Assembly: GCF_026914185.1 (NCBI RefSeq)
Contig: NC_070565.1
Location: forward strand, 4,278,001-4,342,000
From: Puccinia triticina
Lineage: Eukaryota; Basidiomycota; Pucciniomycetes; Pucciniales; Pucciniaceae
Reading direction: 5' to 3'
Length of the DNA stretch: 64,000 bases
The notes beneath the pieces were generated by a model. The model had not been told where the DNA came from, made no database searches, and saw nothing but the letters and a program-made list of their open reading frames with translations. How positions within the stretch are numbered: the first letter of the stretch is position 1; the number at the start of each line of letters is the position of its first letter. Made by a program: the position numbers and the translations under genes. This document shows, piece by piece, positions 11,516 through 21,863 of this stretch.

Positions 11516-12597
11516 TCACAGATCAACATTGATCCAGGCAAGATTCCCCATTGAGCCTGACCCAACCACCTGAAAGGTCTTGAGATGCCATTAAAGAGAA
11601 ATCATTATATATTGGGCTCTATGAGATTCAAATCAATGTTGCTGAAATTCTAATCTATGTATTTGCTGGAACATATTGTTTTTATGATTCAGTCTACTGA
11701 TTCAATTAAGCGGCTAGAATTTGGGGTCTTACCTCATGGGATCCCGCAAAAGCATCACTGTTTTCAAATCCAGAATTTGTGAATGTAGGCCATGACATGA
11801 GCTTAGAGCCTACTAAGCCTTCAAATACAATTCAATTTGATTTGCAATGGGGTCACAAATTGGCCAAGTTGAAAAACTTTTTTTCCACCATATTAGGTTA
11901 CAGATACAATCAGCCTCAGTTAGACATAACATCAAAATTGGCTGAAGCTTGAATTACACATGCTACAACAGTTGACATACTACAGGGTTGCAGAAGAAAG
12001 TCACGGTTTGGCACTCTCTAAGTGCCACAATTTCTTCCCTGGTGAGATTTTGTCACAATTGTGGTCAATGGAGTACCACTGTTTGCTGGTTCTTGTTCAA
12101 TTGGTTTGTCGGGGTTGTCTTTTTTTGGGTTTGACATGCTGACTACGGAGTTTTTTTGAACTTCTTGATGGTTTTTGAGTGCAGTGGCTGTCTTTGCGGG
12201 TCTTGGAGATGGAGGAGCGTGGGGATCTTGGACTTGGAATGGCAGCCGCTCTGACACACACTTTGTGTAAGAATGCAGACCAGGGAGACCGGCCTTTGAC
12301 TCACAAAGTGAGAAGGATGGCGCGACCCACCTCAGCTGCGGAGCAAGGTAAGCAAAGCGAAACTCCCTCTGCAGTCCAAGCTGCTTGCGAGACCGGGAAA
12401 ACTGATAGCATTGAATTGATGAAAGCAGGTACCAATCACACAAGCAGCAAGGTCAAAAAAACAGATAACCGCTGTTGACCATTGTTACTGGAAAGGATCT
12501 CAAGAGACACCTCTGGTGAGTACTCGAGTTCCCGACCAGATAACTGACAAGGACAAAGCTAACCGCTCGTCCCCAATTCAACAGGCAAAATGCCCGG

Positions 12598-13245
12598 TGT
12601 AAGACTCAAAAGTGGTTGTGAAACCCTTTTGCTGAATGGTGAAGGGGATGATGGAGGTGCAAAACTCTGCCCTTCTGCTATCAGATAACAAGACCCACCA
12701 AGCTAAGCTTGGCAAGTTTTAATCAAGTGATAGGTCTGGTCTAGTTCCAGATGAAGTTGTTCGACAACAGGTATGTGAGAGTTGAGAGTGAGTTCAGTGG
12801 TTATTTGCAAATATGAGGGTTGTGGTGAGGTACACATGTGATGGTAAGTGTGAAGGTGTTATGTAAATAACTGGGGAGTACTGAGCTGAGGGAAAAACAA
12901 ACTGGGGGGAGAGAGCTCCTTATATAAACAAATGTGAGGGATTTTAGCTACAAGGGGGACCCTGGATGAGTGATTTTAGCTGGTGGGCTGCGTACAAGTG
13001 GTGTCAGAAGATACTAAATACAGGCAAAAAGTGGGGTGAGAAATGAAAGATGATGTCATACTATGCAAGGAGTGCATAAACAAGGTGGGGAAATGTCGAA
13101 TACAGAAGAAATGGGTTTGGTCCCCTGCGTATGCAGTGGAGATAAGAGGGATAGAAAAGAGTATGTGTTTGGCTGGGGCTGAGTATGTGTATCCCTGGGA
13201 AAGGTGACTTGAGGGGTGTGACAGGTTGATGATTGGTGCTGATCA
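12598..13245 (-). mobile_element. LTR of a Gypsy-like family, minus orientation
   Basis: Read on the minus strand it has a promoter region with a TATATAAG-type box near 12915, the AGCTAAAATC and CTATATAAGG neighbourhood also seen at 22085-22118, and ends ...GAGTCTTACA at 12598. Near-matching copies lie at 21864-22538 (plus), 51326-52674 (minus) and 54850-55965. The promoter-distal boundary at about 13245 is approximate. Minus-strand sequence beyond 12598 may hold a short gag remnant, too degraded to call. Confidence 0.6.
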
Positions 13246-13478
13246 GTTCTCTTTCCCGCAACCGTTGTTCCTCTAAAATCCTCTCCTTGTTGCTCAAACT
13301 CCTATCCTTGCCGTCCGCAATCCTATCCTCGCCGTCCACAATCCTATCCGTGCCGTCCTCACTTTGATTGATGCCTCGTATGTCTTCCACAATTGATTGA
13401 AGTTATTAGTTGATCTATTGAAGAAATTGATTGAATAGATGATCTTGATGAAGGTTTTGGCCACTGTTGGGACACCAG
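13200..13478 (-). pseudogene. start of an LTR-retrotransposon internal region (gag N-terminus)
   Basis: On the minus strand, just inside an LTR edge at 13480, comes GGTGTCCCAACAG (possible primer-binding region) and then a reading frame starting MEDIRGINQSEDGTDRIV at 13390. It contains a short repeated motif DGxDRI(V/A), produced by a 19-21 bp DNA minisatellite at 13268-13352, and then a charged helix-like stretch (NKERILEEQRLRERE). This resembles the N-terminus of a Copia-type gag but stops after about 60 recognisable residues. Confidence 0.4.
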
Positions 13479-13479
13479 A

Positions 13480-13840
13480 TGTAGGACTCCTGTGGGACAA
13501 ATGAAATATATTTTGATGGTAGTTCCGTGAGGGGGAAATAAATTGTGGAATAGGTTGAAAGGCTATCACAACTGAAGAGTGGTTTGAAAGACCTGCCCCT
13601 CTATAGTACTATACAAATATGTAAGGAATCTTAAAATCAATATTTAGAAAGGGTGGCAGATTTCAAGATAGATTTACTAAGTATAGCAGTCTCTATCAGA
13701 CCTAGATCAACTAATCAATATGCTTGCAGATTTTTTATAACTGTAACAAGGTGGATAAAGCAACCCAGTGGGGTTGATTATGTGAAATTGAGGTTGGGTG
13801 AGGATAGTAGAGGGTGTATCTACTAATGAATAACTTCTGT
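13480..13840 (-). mobile_element. LTR fragment of a second retrotransposon family
   Basis: Starts TGTAGGACTCC on the plus strand (so the LTR ends ...GGAGTCCTACA on minus). A related copy in the opposite orientation is at about 27735-27965; both share GAGGGGCAGGTCTTTCAAA and ATTTCCCCCTCA. The far boundary is uncertain. Confidence 0.5.
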
Positions 13841-14069
13841 TGATGACTACTATGAATGAATTTTGGTGATGATAACTACTAATAGTAAAGGATGTTGACT
13901 AGTATTGGTAATATTTTGTTGATGACTACTCCTACTGATGCTGGCTTAATACTACTAATGATATGGTTGTTGTTAATTCTACTGGGTGTTGTTGGTTGAC
14001 TAAGCTAATAATTGTTGTTGATGAAATAATTGACTGGTTGTTGATAAGTGATGTGTATAATTGTTATTG
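13840..14069 (+). repeat. degenerate ACT/TGA triplet-rich tract (copia insertion site)
   Basis: Imperfect repeats of TGATGACTACT, TTGTTGATGA and TAAGTGATGTGTATAAT. The same tract resumes at 19458, on the other side of the copia element, showing that copia inserted into it. Confidence 0.7.
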
Positions 14070-14074
14070 ATAAA

Positions 14075-14812
14075 TAAAGAACCTAAGATTGAATTTCACT
14101 AAAGAATAAGACCAGAAGCTGAAAGAAACATAAACGTGAGAACAATGAATGGAACAAGAAAAAAGAAAAGGAAATAATAAAACCAACCCTGAAGATGACA
14201 CTATAAATCTAACAATATATATATTGATAATGAATTGTGAGGAGTCTGATGAGTCTGGAGGAGAGGAATAGAAAAGATCAGTTGAGGAAATTGTGAAATG
14301 GAAGACAAGAATGAACAAACCCTATAGTGATAGGAAACAAGAGAAAATAGGATTTAGAATGAGAATGCGCTGAAAGATCTAAGATAAGACTGATGAAGAA
14401 AGGAATAAAGATTAGTGTTGATGATCGAGGATTTGAAGATGAGAGAGGGATGTTTGGAAATGCCTGGCTGCATTTCTCACCAAGTTGGAAGCTAATGAAG
14501 GCGGTCCGAGTTAAAGCTTCACCGTACTTGTTCGATAGACGAGAGAGAGGAGCGTCGTCAAGTTATCTTGATATTGAGGTAGCAGCGGATCGATGTGAGT
14601 CGAAGAATCGTTCGGAGAATTGTGTTCTTGATCGATGTCGAGTGAGTGGATACGAGAAGGCGAGCATTCGGTGGGGTACCGGGAAGGTTTAGGTTAAGAT
14701 TGGTGATCAAGGTATGCGCCGCAGAGAAGAGCGCGGAACAGAGAGAGAATGGAGCGCGCTGAGGAGCGCAAATCTAGAGAGCGGAGCGCGCCGAGGATCG
14801 CGAGTTTCAACA
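14075..14812 (-). repeat. 3' LTR of the copia element (738 bp)
   Basis: In element orientation runs TGTTGAAACTCGCG...TAGGTTCTTTA. As far as read, the sequence is identical to 18715-19452. It is preceded, in element orientation, by the polypurine tract TTGAGGGGGG, which overlaps the end of the polyprotein gene. Flanked outside by ATAAA (14070-14074). Confidence 0.93.
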
Positions 14813-14818
14813 CCCCCC

Positions 14819-17800
14819 TCAACTTGGTGAGTAATGCACCATGAAGCATTTTGTTCGAAGACGGTCGAGGGATTCGGCGTTGCTGGATTTTGTTAAGGTA
14901 TCGGCGATCATGTCGTCCGAGGGAATGAGTGTGACCGTGATTTCGTTGTTGTTCTTCAGGTCACGCAACCATTTCATTTTTATGTCTAGGTGCTTGGTTT
15001 TTGAATTCGAGCCGAAGTTCTTGATTTTTTCGTTGAGTCCTTGATTATCAATGTGAAAGTTTGAGGGTTCCAGTGTTTCATCCCAGAGTTCTTCTACTAA
15101 AAACTTAATCCACTGATTCTCCTGGACTCCGTCTGCTAGAGCGTTCAATTCGGCTTCAGTCGATGAGAGTGTTATATTCCGTTGCCGTTTGCTGTTCCAT
15201 GCAACGGGGCAATTTTTCCAGAAGCAGATAGATCCGCTTCGAGATAGGCGAGTTTCAAGGTCATCAGCCCACGTGGCATCTGTAAAATGTTGAAGGGCGT
15301 TTGATTGCGCTGCATCTGGCCGAAGAGTAAGATGCAAGTTTTTGGTGCCTTGAACGTATTTCCAGCAGTGAAGTACCTCTTTCCAGTGATGTATGCCTGG
15401 GTCATTGTTGAAGCTGGATAGTATAGACACCGCGGGGGCTAGATCCGGACGAGTGCGGCACGACAGGTAATTGAGTATTCCGGTAAAGGTGCGATAGTTG
15501 ATGTTTAATTTGGCGAATTCTGTCTTCTCTGCTTGAGTGGCAGGTTTGAGTTGAACTGCCACCGACAGAGGAGTATTCACCGGCTTGCAATCAGTTAGTC
15601 CAATCAATTTAAGGCCTTTTTCGATGAGTTTTTCTTGCGATAGGGATATGGCATCTTCTGAGATCGTGACATCCATTCCGAGCAGAGTGTCGGGTTCATG
15701 CGCTGTTGAGTTTGGAAACCGAAGAAGAAACAGGCTCTCAAAGACGTCCACGTTGCCGACTACGACCAGATCGTCAACATGAAAAAAGATGAATGATATT
15801 TTATCTTGATGTATGAACAGACACGGATCCGATGTGGATTGCTTGTAGTTGATTTCCCCGAACCACGAGGTAAGTGTCTCGTACCAATTTGCCGGTGCTT
15901 GTTTGAGACCGTAGAGGGATTTTTTCAACCGGAGATAGGGAGCTTTCCTCTTTGATCCTTCGGGAGTCTTAATGTACAGTTCTTCTTTCAAGGGTGCGTA
16001 CAAGAAAGCACTCTTGACATCAAATTGTCGAATGGGGAGTTTTTTGTCAATTGCAAACATGAGAATCACTAGCATCGTGGTGAATTTACCGGTTGGAGCG
16101 AACGTATTGCCATAGTCTTCACCTTCTCGTTGCAGGAAACCTTGAATACACAAACGAGCCTTCTTTCTCTCTTCAGCGGATAATGTTGCCGGCTTAGTTT
16201 TGAAGATCCATAGAGTGTGCAAGAATGAGTCGGGTGTATCATACATGTCGTCCCAGACTTCGTGATGCTCGATGTTGGAAAGTTCTTCGTCAGCTGCCTT
16301 GGCCCAGTGTTCTTTCTCGGAGGATTTCATCGCATTTTTGAAAGAAGAAGGATCGGACGCAAGATACGAATATTTGACCGGTTTAACTTGAGACGTACGA
16401 TCACGGAGAGTTCGACTGACGATCGGTGCAGGGTTTAAGCTGGCTTCGATCTCTTCGTCACTTTCATCGGACGTTTTATCTCCTTCAGACTGTGTGTGTT
16501 CATCGGATATTGTTGTGTCTTCAGTTTCATCATCTGTCCCAATGGCGATATCCCAGTCCGAATTCTTGGAAGTGGGAGGACTATAATCCAGAAATCTGAT
16601 GTTCTTAGTCTCGACAATTTTTCCGTCATCAGCTAGAATTCGATATGATCTTAGTTCGTCCTTGTATCCGATGAGTATCCCGAGTTTTCCTTTTGGTTTT
16701 AGTTTGGAGAAGGATTGCTCAGGAAGAATTAAGAAGGATACTCGGTTTCCGATTGGATAGAAGTAGCTGAGAGGAAGTGTTCGATCTTTGAATAGTTCAA
16801 ATGGGGAAGATTTCGAGCGATGCGTCGGGATTTGGTTCAAGGTTAAAGAGCTGACTTGAGCGATTTCATTCCAGTATTTTCTATCAATGCCAGTATCTTG
16901 GAGAATAGTCCTCATTGATTCGAGGATAGTCCTATTGAAGCGCTCGGCTAACCCATTTTGTTGAGGAGTGTATGCGTCTGATGTCCGTTGCTTAATCAGA
17001 TGATTCACGCAGTATTCGCTCATGCTGGAGTTCAAGAATTCAGATCCTCTGTCCGAGTGAAATGTGGATGGATAATGACCGAACCTTTTAGCTTCAACGT
17101 CGACCAGAAAGGAGATGGTGTTGGGAGTGTCACTCTTGAGTTTTATAGGTATGGCGGCACAGAACCGAGTGCAACTATCAACTACCGTTAAGATATATCT
17201 ATGTCCTTCATGAGAAGGAGGCCAGATCGGGCCTATCAAGTCAAAGTGCAGTTCCTCGAATGGCCTAGATGCAGGTTTGTGATCGGATTTGAAGGAAGCC
17301 TTGGTGATCTTTCCAACCGCACAAGATTCGCAGTCATTGACTATCTTCAATGGAATGCCGAGTTTCTTTCTCAATCTGTGGTAGCTTACATGTCCTAAGG
17401 ATTTATGCAGGAATTCGGCGGATGAGAGATGACTCGAGTGTTCAATGTTTTCAAAGTCTAGACTCGGAAGATTTCCAATGTAATTGCCTTTCATTTTAAT
17501 TTCATTGTTTTTTAAGATTTGAAACGAGTTTTTATGAAAGTGGACAACATAGTCTTGAAGAAGAAGACATCGAACTGAGAGCAAGTTTACAACGATGTCG
17601 GGAATATAGAGAACATGATTTAAAGTTATTTCACCGTATTCGTTTTTTAACCGTACTGTTCCAATCCCTTTTATCTTGAGTTGATCAGCCGACGAGCTCG
17701 TTTGTACGCATCCTAGTTCTTTGAGTTCTAGGGTGTGGAACAAATGAGAATTTGAAGTCATATGAGCAGATGATCCTGAATCGACGATGAATAGATGAGG

Positions 17801-18679
17801 CGATTTGGATAGAGAGGTGTGAAAGCTACTGACTGAGGACTCGCTTTTCTGGGCTGCAGCGGCTTTCTTCTCATAATAGGCGGTGCGCTTGCCGGGGTGA
17901 AGGTACCAACAATTTTCCTTGAGATGGTCGGCATTTGGATTATGATACTCTTTCTTGCATCTCTTCGACTCGTCAGTATATAATGTGATTGGATTAGATT
18001 TCGATCCACTACCGCTAGCTCGAATTTCAGAGTTGTGTTCATGGATTCGAAGGTGTTCGAAAACGACATTGATAGAGGGCTCTTTGTCGGAATGGGTGAT
18101 CTGGTTGACAATATCATTCATGTCGGCAGGGAATTTATGAAGGACCATGTGACCGAGAGCATCGTCGGAGAAAGTCCATCCGACTTCAATTAATTGAGTT
18201 TGATACGTTTTCATCGAGGTAATGAATCCCAAAACATCGTTAGGAGTGTAAGGAGCTCGGAGAAACGATTGAAATACTCGTGACTTGTTGGAGGCTTGAT
18301 TTGAGGCGAAGAATTTGACGATCGAGTTCCATATTAATTTGGCGTTATCTTCATTGACGGAGTCGATAACATTAGCCTGAACAGTGGATTCCAATTTGGC
18401 GACAAGGATGGCTTTGAGATACACATTATGATTAGCACTGAGTACCCCTTTTTCGGTAGTGAGATTTTCCTTGAGTTTTACGACATCGAGGAAGTTAGAT
18501 ACTCGTTGTCTCCAAAGAGTGTAGTTGTCCATAGTCAGGAGAGGGATGCCTTCAACGACGGTTTTGATCACCGAGGACTGAATGATGTCGTCCATGGTTT
18601 TGGTCGTAATCGCAGGTTTCTGGTCTTTAGTGATGATAGGATTTGATTGTTGCGGTTCCGATTTGGAATCGCCAGACAT
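14819..18679 (-). CDS. Ty1/copia Gag-Pol polyprotein, intact, 1286 aa
   Basis: One uninterrupted frame holding all copia domains in order. Gag: DNYTLWRQRVSNFL at about 51. A CCHC-like knuckle near 240-263 is imperfect. Protease: VDSGSSAHM with D300. Integrase: HKSLGHVSYHRL plus CESC, then the DDE core D480, D543, E579 (HFDLIGP, HSDRGSEF, NGLAERFNR, 35-residue D-E spacing). Reverse transcriptase: RQFDVKSAFLYA (D887) and FHVDDLVV (D969, D970). RNase H: FTDATWADD (D1134), SSTEAE, HIDNQG and IADTLTK. This order (integrase before reverse transcriptase) defines copia. I chose MSGDSKSEPQQ at 18679 as start because it lies just inside the 5' LTR; the frame is open a further 93 codons into the LTR to 18958. 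All catalytic residues are present, so the element may be active. Confidence 0.95.
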   Translation of the reverse strand: MSGDSKSEPQQSNPIITKDQKPAITTKTMDDIIQSSVIKTVVEGIPLLTMDNYTLWRQRVSNFLDVVKLKENLTTEKGVLSANHNVYLKAILVAKLESTVQANVIDSVNEDNAKLIWNSIVKFFASNQASNKSRVFQSFLRAPYTPNDVLGFITSMKTYQTQLIEVGWTFSDDALGHMVLHKFPADMNDIVNQITHSDKEPSINVVFEHLRIHEHNSEIRASGSGSKSNPITLYTDESKRCKKEYHNPNADHLKENCWYLHPGKRTAYYEKKAAAAQKSESSVSSFHTSLSKSPHLFIVDSGSSAHMTSNSHLFHTLELKELGCVQTSSSADQLKIKGIGTVRLKNEYGEITLNHVLYIPDIVVNLLSVRCLLLQDYVVHFHKNSFQILKNNEIKMKGNYIGNLPSLDFENIEHSSHLSSAEFLHKSLGHVSYHRLRKKLGIPLKIVNDCESCAVGKITKASFKSDHKPASRPFEELHFDLIGPIWPPSHEGHRYILTVVDSCTRFCAAIPIKLKSDTPNTISFLVDVEAKRFGHYPSTFHSDRGSEFLNSSMSEYCVNHLIKQRTSDAYTPQQNGLAERFNRTILESMRTILQDTGIDRKYWNEIAQVSSLTLNQIPTHRSKSSPFELFKDRTLPLSYFYPIGNRVSFLILPEQSFSKLKPKGKLGILIGYKDELRSYRILADDGKIVETKNIRFLDYSPPTSKNSDWDIAIGTDDETEDTTISDEHTQSEGDKTSDESDEEIEASLNPAPIVSRTLRDRTSQVKPVKYSYLASDPSSFKNAMKSSEKEHWAKAADEELSNIEHHEVWDDMYDTPDSFLHTLWIFKTKPATLSAEERKKARLCIQGFLQREGEDYGNTFAPTGKFTTMLVILMFAIDKKLPIRQFDVKSAFLYAPLKEELYIKTPEGSKRKAPYLRLKKSLYGLKQAPANWYETLTSWFGEINYKQSTSDPCLFIHQDKISFIFFHVDDLVVVGNVDVFESLFLLRFPNSTAHEPDTLLGMDVTISEDAISLSQEKLIEKGLKLIGLTDCKPVNTPLSVAVQLKPATQAEKTEFAKLNINYRTFTGILNYLSCRTRPDLAPAVSILSSFNNDPGIHHWKEVLHCWKYVQGTKNLHLTLRPDAAQSNALQHFTDATWADDLETRLSRSGSICFWKNCPVAWNSKRQRNITLSSTEAELNALADGVQENQWIKFLVEELWDETLEPSNFHIDNQGLNEKIKNFGSNSKTKHLDIKMKWLRDLKNNNEITVTLIPSDDMIADTLTKSSNAESLDRLRTKCFMVHYSPS

Positions 18680-18714
18680 ACGAGGTTCGGTAGTCGCGTT
18701 TCGACTGTTAATCG

Positions 18715-19452
18715 TAAAGAACCTAAGATTGAATTTCACTAAAGAATAAGACCAGAAGCTGAAAGAAACATAAACGTGAGAACAATGAATGGAACAAGAA
18801 AAAAGAAAAGGAAATAATAAAACCAACCCTGAAGATGACACTATAAATCTAACAATATATATATTGATAATGAATTGTGAGGAGTCTGATGAGTCTGGAG
18901 GAGAGGAATAGAAAAGATCAGTTGAGGAAATTGTGAAATGGAAGACAAGAATGAACAAACCCTATAGTGATAGGAAACAAGAGAAAATAGGATTTAGAAT
19001 GAGAATGCGCTGAAAGATCTAAGATAAGACTGATGAAGAAAGGAATAAAGATTAGTGTTGATGATCGAGGATTTGAAGATGAGAGAGGGATGTTTGGAAA
19101 TGCCTGGCTGCATTTCTCACCAAGTTGGAAGCTAATGAAGGCGGTCCGAGTTAAAGCTTCACCGTACTTGTTCGATAGACGAGAGAGAGGAGCGTCGTCA
19201 AGTTATCTTGATATTGAGGTAGCAGCGGATCGATGTGAGTCGAAGAATCGTTCGGAGAATTGTGTTCTTGATCGATGTCGAGTGAGTGGATACGAGAAGG
19301 CGAGCATTCGGTGGGGTACCGGGAAGGTTTAGGTTAAGATTGGTGATCAAGGTATGCGCCGCAGAGAAGAGCGCGGAACAGAGAGAGAATGGAGCGCGCT
19401 GAGGAGCGCAAATCTAGAGAGCGGAGCGCGCCGAGGATCGCGAGTTTCAACA
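18715..19452 (-). repeat. 5' LTR of the copia element (738 bp)
   Basis: Same length as, and apparently identical to, the 3' LTR. Target duplication ATAAA follows at 19453-19457 and matches 14070-14074. Identical LTRs imply a recent insertion. Confidence 0.93.
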
Positions 19453-19457
19453 ATAAA

Positions 19458-19620
19458 CTAATGGACTGATTGTTGATAAGTGATGTGTATAATTGTTGTT
19501 GATGGCTACTACTGCAACTACTAATCAATACTACTACTGACTACTACTAATAATGACTACTACCAATAACTACTAATGACTACTACTAATTACTGACACT
19601 CCAGAAACGCTTATGGTAGC
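19458..19620 (+). repeat. continuation of the ACT/TGA triplet tract
   Basis: Right-hand half of the target tract split by copia; begins CTAATGGACTGATTGTTGATAA and continues with ACTACTAATGACTACT-type repeats. Confidence 0.65.
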
Positions 19621-19880
19621 TCAGGACCAACTACTGCTTGTGGAGACTATGTAGGATGATGGTGGGAAAAAGCTGAGACAAGCAGAGAGAGGGCCTCCTT
19701 TTATATTAAATGGTGAGGGATTTTTGCTGCAGGGGTTGTCTCCTGGTGCTTCAGTTTTGCTGGTGAGATTCTGGTTGCTAAGTGCCTGCTCTCTGTTGCT
19801 ATTTGTCTAAGCCTCCTTCTTGGTGGTAACCTAACAATGACCCTTGTAACCATGCCATAGTATGTGGTACAATGATATCT

Positions 19881-20156
19881 GCTGTGTAGTCCAAACTTCA
19901 GTATCCATGATGTCACCAGGTTGCTGTGTAGTCCAATCTTCTGTATCCATGATGTCACCACTTTGCTGTGTAGTCCAATCTTCCGTATCCATGATGTCAC
20001 CAGTTTGCTGTGTAGTCCAATCTTCCGTATCCATGATGTCACCAGGTTGCTATGTAGTCCAATCTTCCGTATCCATGATGTCACCAGGTTGCTGTGTAGT
20101 CCAATCTTCCGTATCCATGATGTCACCAGTTTGCTGTGTAGTCCAATCTTCCGTAG
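19881..20156 (+). repeat. 42 bp minisatellite, about 6.6 units
   Basis: Tandem units beginning GCTGTGTAGTCCAATCTTCC at 19881, 19923, 19965, 20007, 20049, 20091 and 20133, spacing exactly 42 bp, with few substitutions between units. Since 42 is a multiple of three, the array stays open in several frames; on the minus strand it reads as a 14-residue repeat TEDWTTQQxGDIMD. No gene around it is recognised. Confidence 0.92.
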
Positions 20157-20269
20157 TAACCAAACAAGTTTCCCTGACGACTCCTATTGTAACTTTAGTG
20201 AAACATATCTGAACTTCTTCTTGGTGTTGACACAGGTATAGATCACCACAATGGCCATTGAGGGGAGTC

Positions 20270-20700
20270 GGAAGTCTTCCCAATAACCGGTAAGCTGGTC
20301 ATCAAGAGGAGTTGTAACTCCCTTCGATGACCAGCTTTACCAGTCATCGAGGGGACTTGTGACTCCTCCCAATGACATGTACAGCTGGACATTGAGTAGA
20401 GTTACTACTCCCTTCGATGACCACCCATAGCGGTCATCAAGGGGAGTCAGAACTCCTCCAGATGAAAAGTACAGCTGGTCATCAAGACAAGTAGTACCAC
20501 CCTTCGATAGTGGTGACGGCCATCAAGGGTGGTTACAACTTCCCTTGATGACCGGTACAGGTGTTCATCGAGATGCAACTAGCTCCCTTCAATGACCACC
20601 GGTACCGGTCATGTAGGGGAGTTACAACTCCTCTCAATGAGTGGTACAGCTGGTCATTGAGAGGAGTTGTATCTCCTCTCATGACCACCTGTGTTTTACA
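20270..20700. repeat. palindromic satellite array (GGTCATC type)
   Basis: Alternating GGTCATCAAG(A/G)GGAGTTGTAACTCCCTTCGATGACC-type dyads separated by short spacers such as GGTACAGCT, unit about 45-47 bp. The core words GTCATCGAG and GGAGT are shared with the array at 2880-3720, and the closest relative is the array at 53300-54240. Confidence 0.8.
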
Positions 20701-20713
20701 GGGAAGAATGTGC

Positions 20714-20753
20714 CTGTCCACCCTAACGTTTGGCCAAACGTGAGGGTGGACAG
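20714..20753. repeat. 40 bp near-perfect palindrome module
   Basis: CTGTCCACCCTAACG, TTTGGCCAAA centre, CGTGAGGGTGGACAG. One mismatched pair. Followed by TCACACAAGTGACAG. It terminates the array to its left. Related copies are at 49059-49102, 54085-54123 and 54238-54300. Confidence 0.85.
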
Positions 20754-20779
20754 TCACACAAGTGACAGGGACGTGATAC

Positions 20780-21159
20780 TTACACCAGCTAAGATCCACT
20801 TCGGCCCCATAGTCATACAACCAGGTAGGGCCCATGGGCCCCAAAAAAATAGCACAGTCCCTCTGTGGGGCCCTAAAACAGTAAAAAGAGTTGAACTTCC
20901 CAATCAAGCTGTACATATATATACAGCTCAATGGGGCCTGGCCTTGTTACCCTCTCCTGTGTGATCATCCCCCCCCCCCCCCCCCCCAGAGGGTTTTCAC
21001 TCACTCTCAGGCACACCACAACTCCAATGAGTCATCTTTCACCCATCAATAAAGCCTCTGAAGTGAACAGACATGATCCTCTTGGGCCCTATGTCATTCT
21101 TCCGGGCTCTAGTTGAGCCACACAGGGCCCCAAATATAAGACCCATGGTGGAGATGCTC
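20780..21159. mobile_element. right end of a Harbinger-like element
   Basis: Ends ATGGTGGAGATGCTC followed by TAA, the same end type as the element at 46382-47602 (GAGCATCTCCACC). Contains a run of 19 C at 20969-20987. The matching left end was not found, so the extent is uncertain; the array at 20270-20700 could belong to it. Confidence 0.4.
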
Positions 21160-21179
21160 TAAGCTGCTACCCCCAACAC

Positions 21180-21863
21180 TTTTCACCACATTGACAAGCA
21201 GAATCAGAAACCAGTGCACTCTGAGACTAGGGCTACCCTGGACCATGAACCAACAGTCCGGAGCAGGTGTACCTGTATGAGAATGGCACAGGGGGGCTGA
21301 TGAGAAACCAAGGACTGAGAATATTAGTTGTACATGCTCCACAGCTGCAAACTTCCATTATTGTATTTCACAGATCAGCCTGGTTCCAGGCAGGATGAAA
21401 CATTAAGCCTACCCTAACCACCTGAGAGGTATTGGGATTTCATTACAGAGAAATTAATATAAATTGGGCTCTATGAGGTCCAATTAAACCTCCCTGAAAT
21501 TAAAATCTATGCGCTGGAAAAGGCTGCATTTTTGACTCATTCTCCTGCTGCACTGATCCAATTAAGATTTGGGATCTTAACTCAGGGTATACCGTGGAAG
21601 AATCATTTTTTCCCATCCACAAGTTGTGACATTAACCCATCATTAATTTGATCCCAGAGCCAACTAAGCTTTCAATTAAGGTTCAATTCAAGTTGCAGTG
21701 CCACTGGAGTCATGAATTGATCAAGGTGAAAGAATTATTTTTTATTGTATTAAGTTACAGATGAGATCAGCTTAATTTGAACACAAAATCAAAATTGGCT
21801 GAAGCTTGAATTACAAACTCTATACAGTTGACATCTAGCAGGGTTCCAGAAAGAAATTACGTT
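21180..21863 (+). mobile_element. LTR-retrotransposon 3' internal relic
   Basis: Noncoding, homologous to 10900-12023 and 54430-54849 in the same orientation, and running directly into the LTR at 21864. Lacks the two MITEs found in the first copy, so it shows the pre-insertion sequence. Confidence 0.55.

Larger units (their letters stand above)
10900..12023 (+). mobile_element. LTR-retrotransposon relic (3' internal region)
   Basis: Noncoding sequence that reappears, diverged, at 21180-21863 and 54430-54849. All three stretches share blocks such as TTGGGCTCTATGAG, GGCTGAAGCTTGAATTAC and CAGGGTT(C/G)CAGAA, and all run into the palindromic LTR start GGCACTCTC...GAGTGCC. Two hAT-type MITEs are nested in this copy (11072-11271 and 11345-11515). 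Confidence 0.55.

Noticed and set aside
13268..14070. CRISPR-like spacing of repeated words
   Set aside because: Repeats are degenerate triplets and a 19-21 bp minisatellite without unique spacers, in a eukaryotic genome.
14393..14692. A 99-codon plus-strand frame in each copia LTR
   Set aside because: Lies inside both LTRs, antisense to the element, with no recognisable motif.
18680..18958. N-terminal 93 codons upstream of the copia MSGDSK start as part of Gag
   Set aside because: They lie mostly in the 5' LTR and are repeated, truncated, in the 3' LTR. The Met just inside the LTR is the more likely start, though an extension cannot be excluded.
19701..20283. A 14-residue repeat protein on either strand of the 42 bp minisatellite
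   Set aside because: Open in several frames at once because the unit length is a multiple of three; nothing conserved on either side to anchor a gene.
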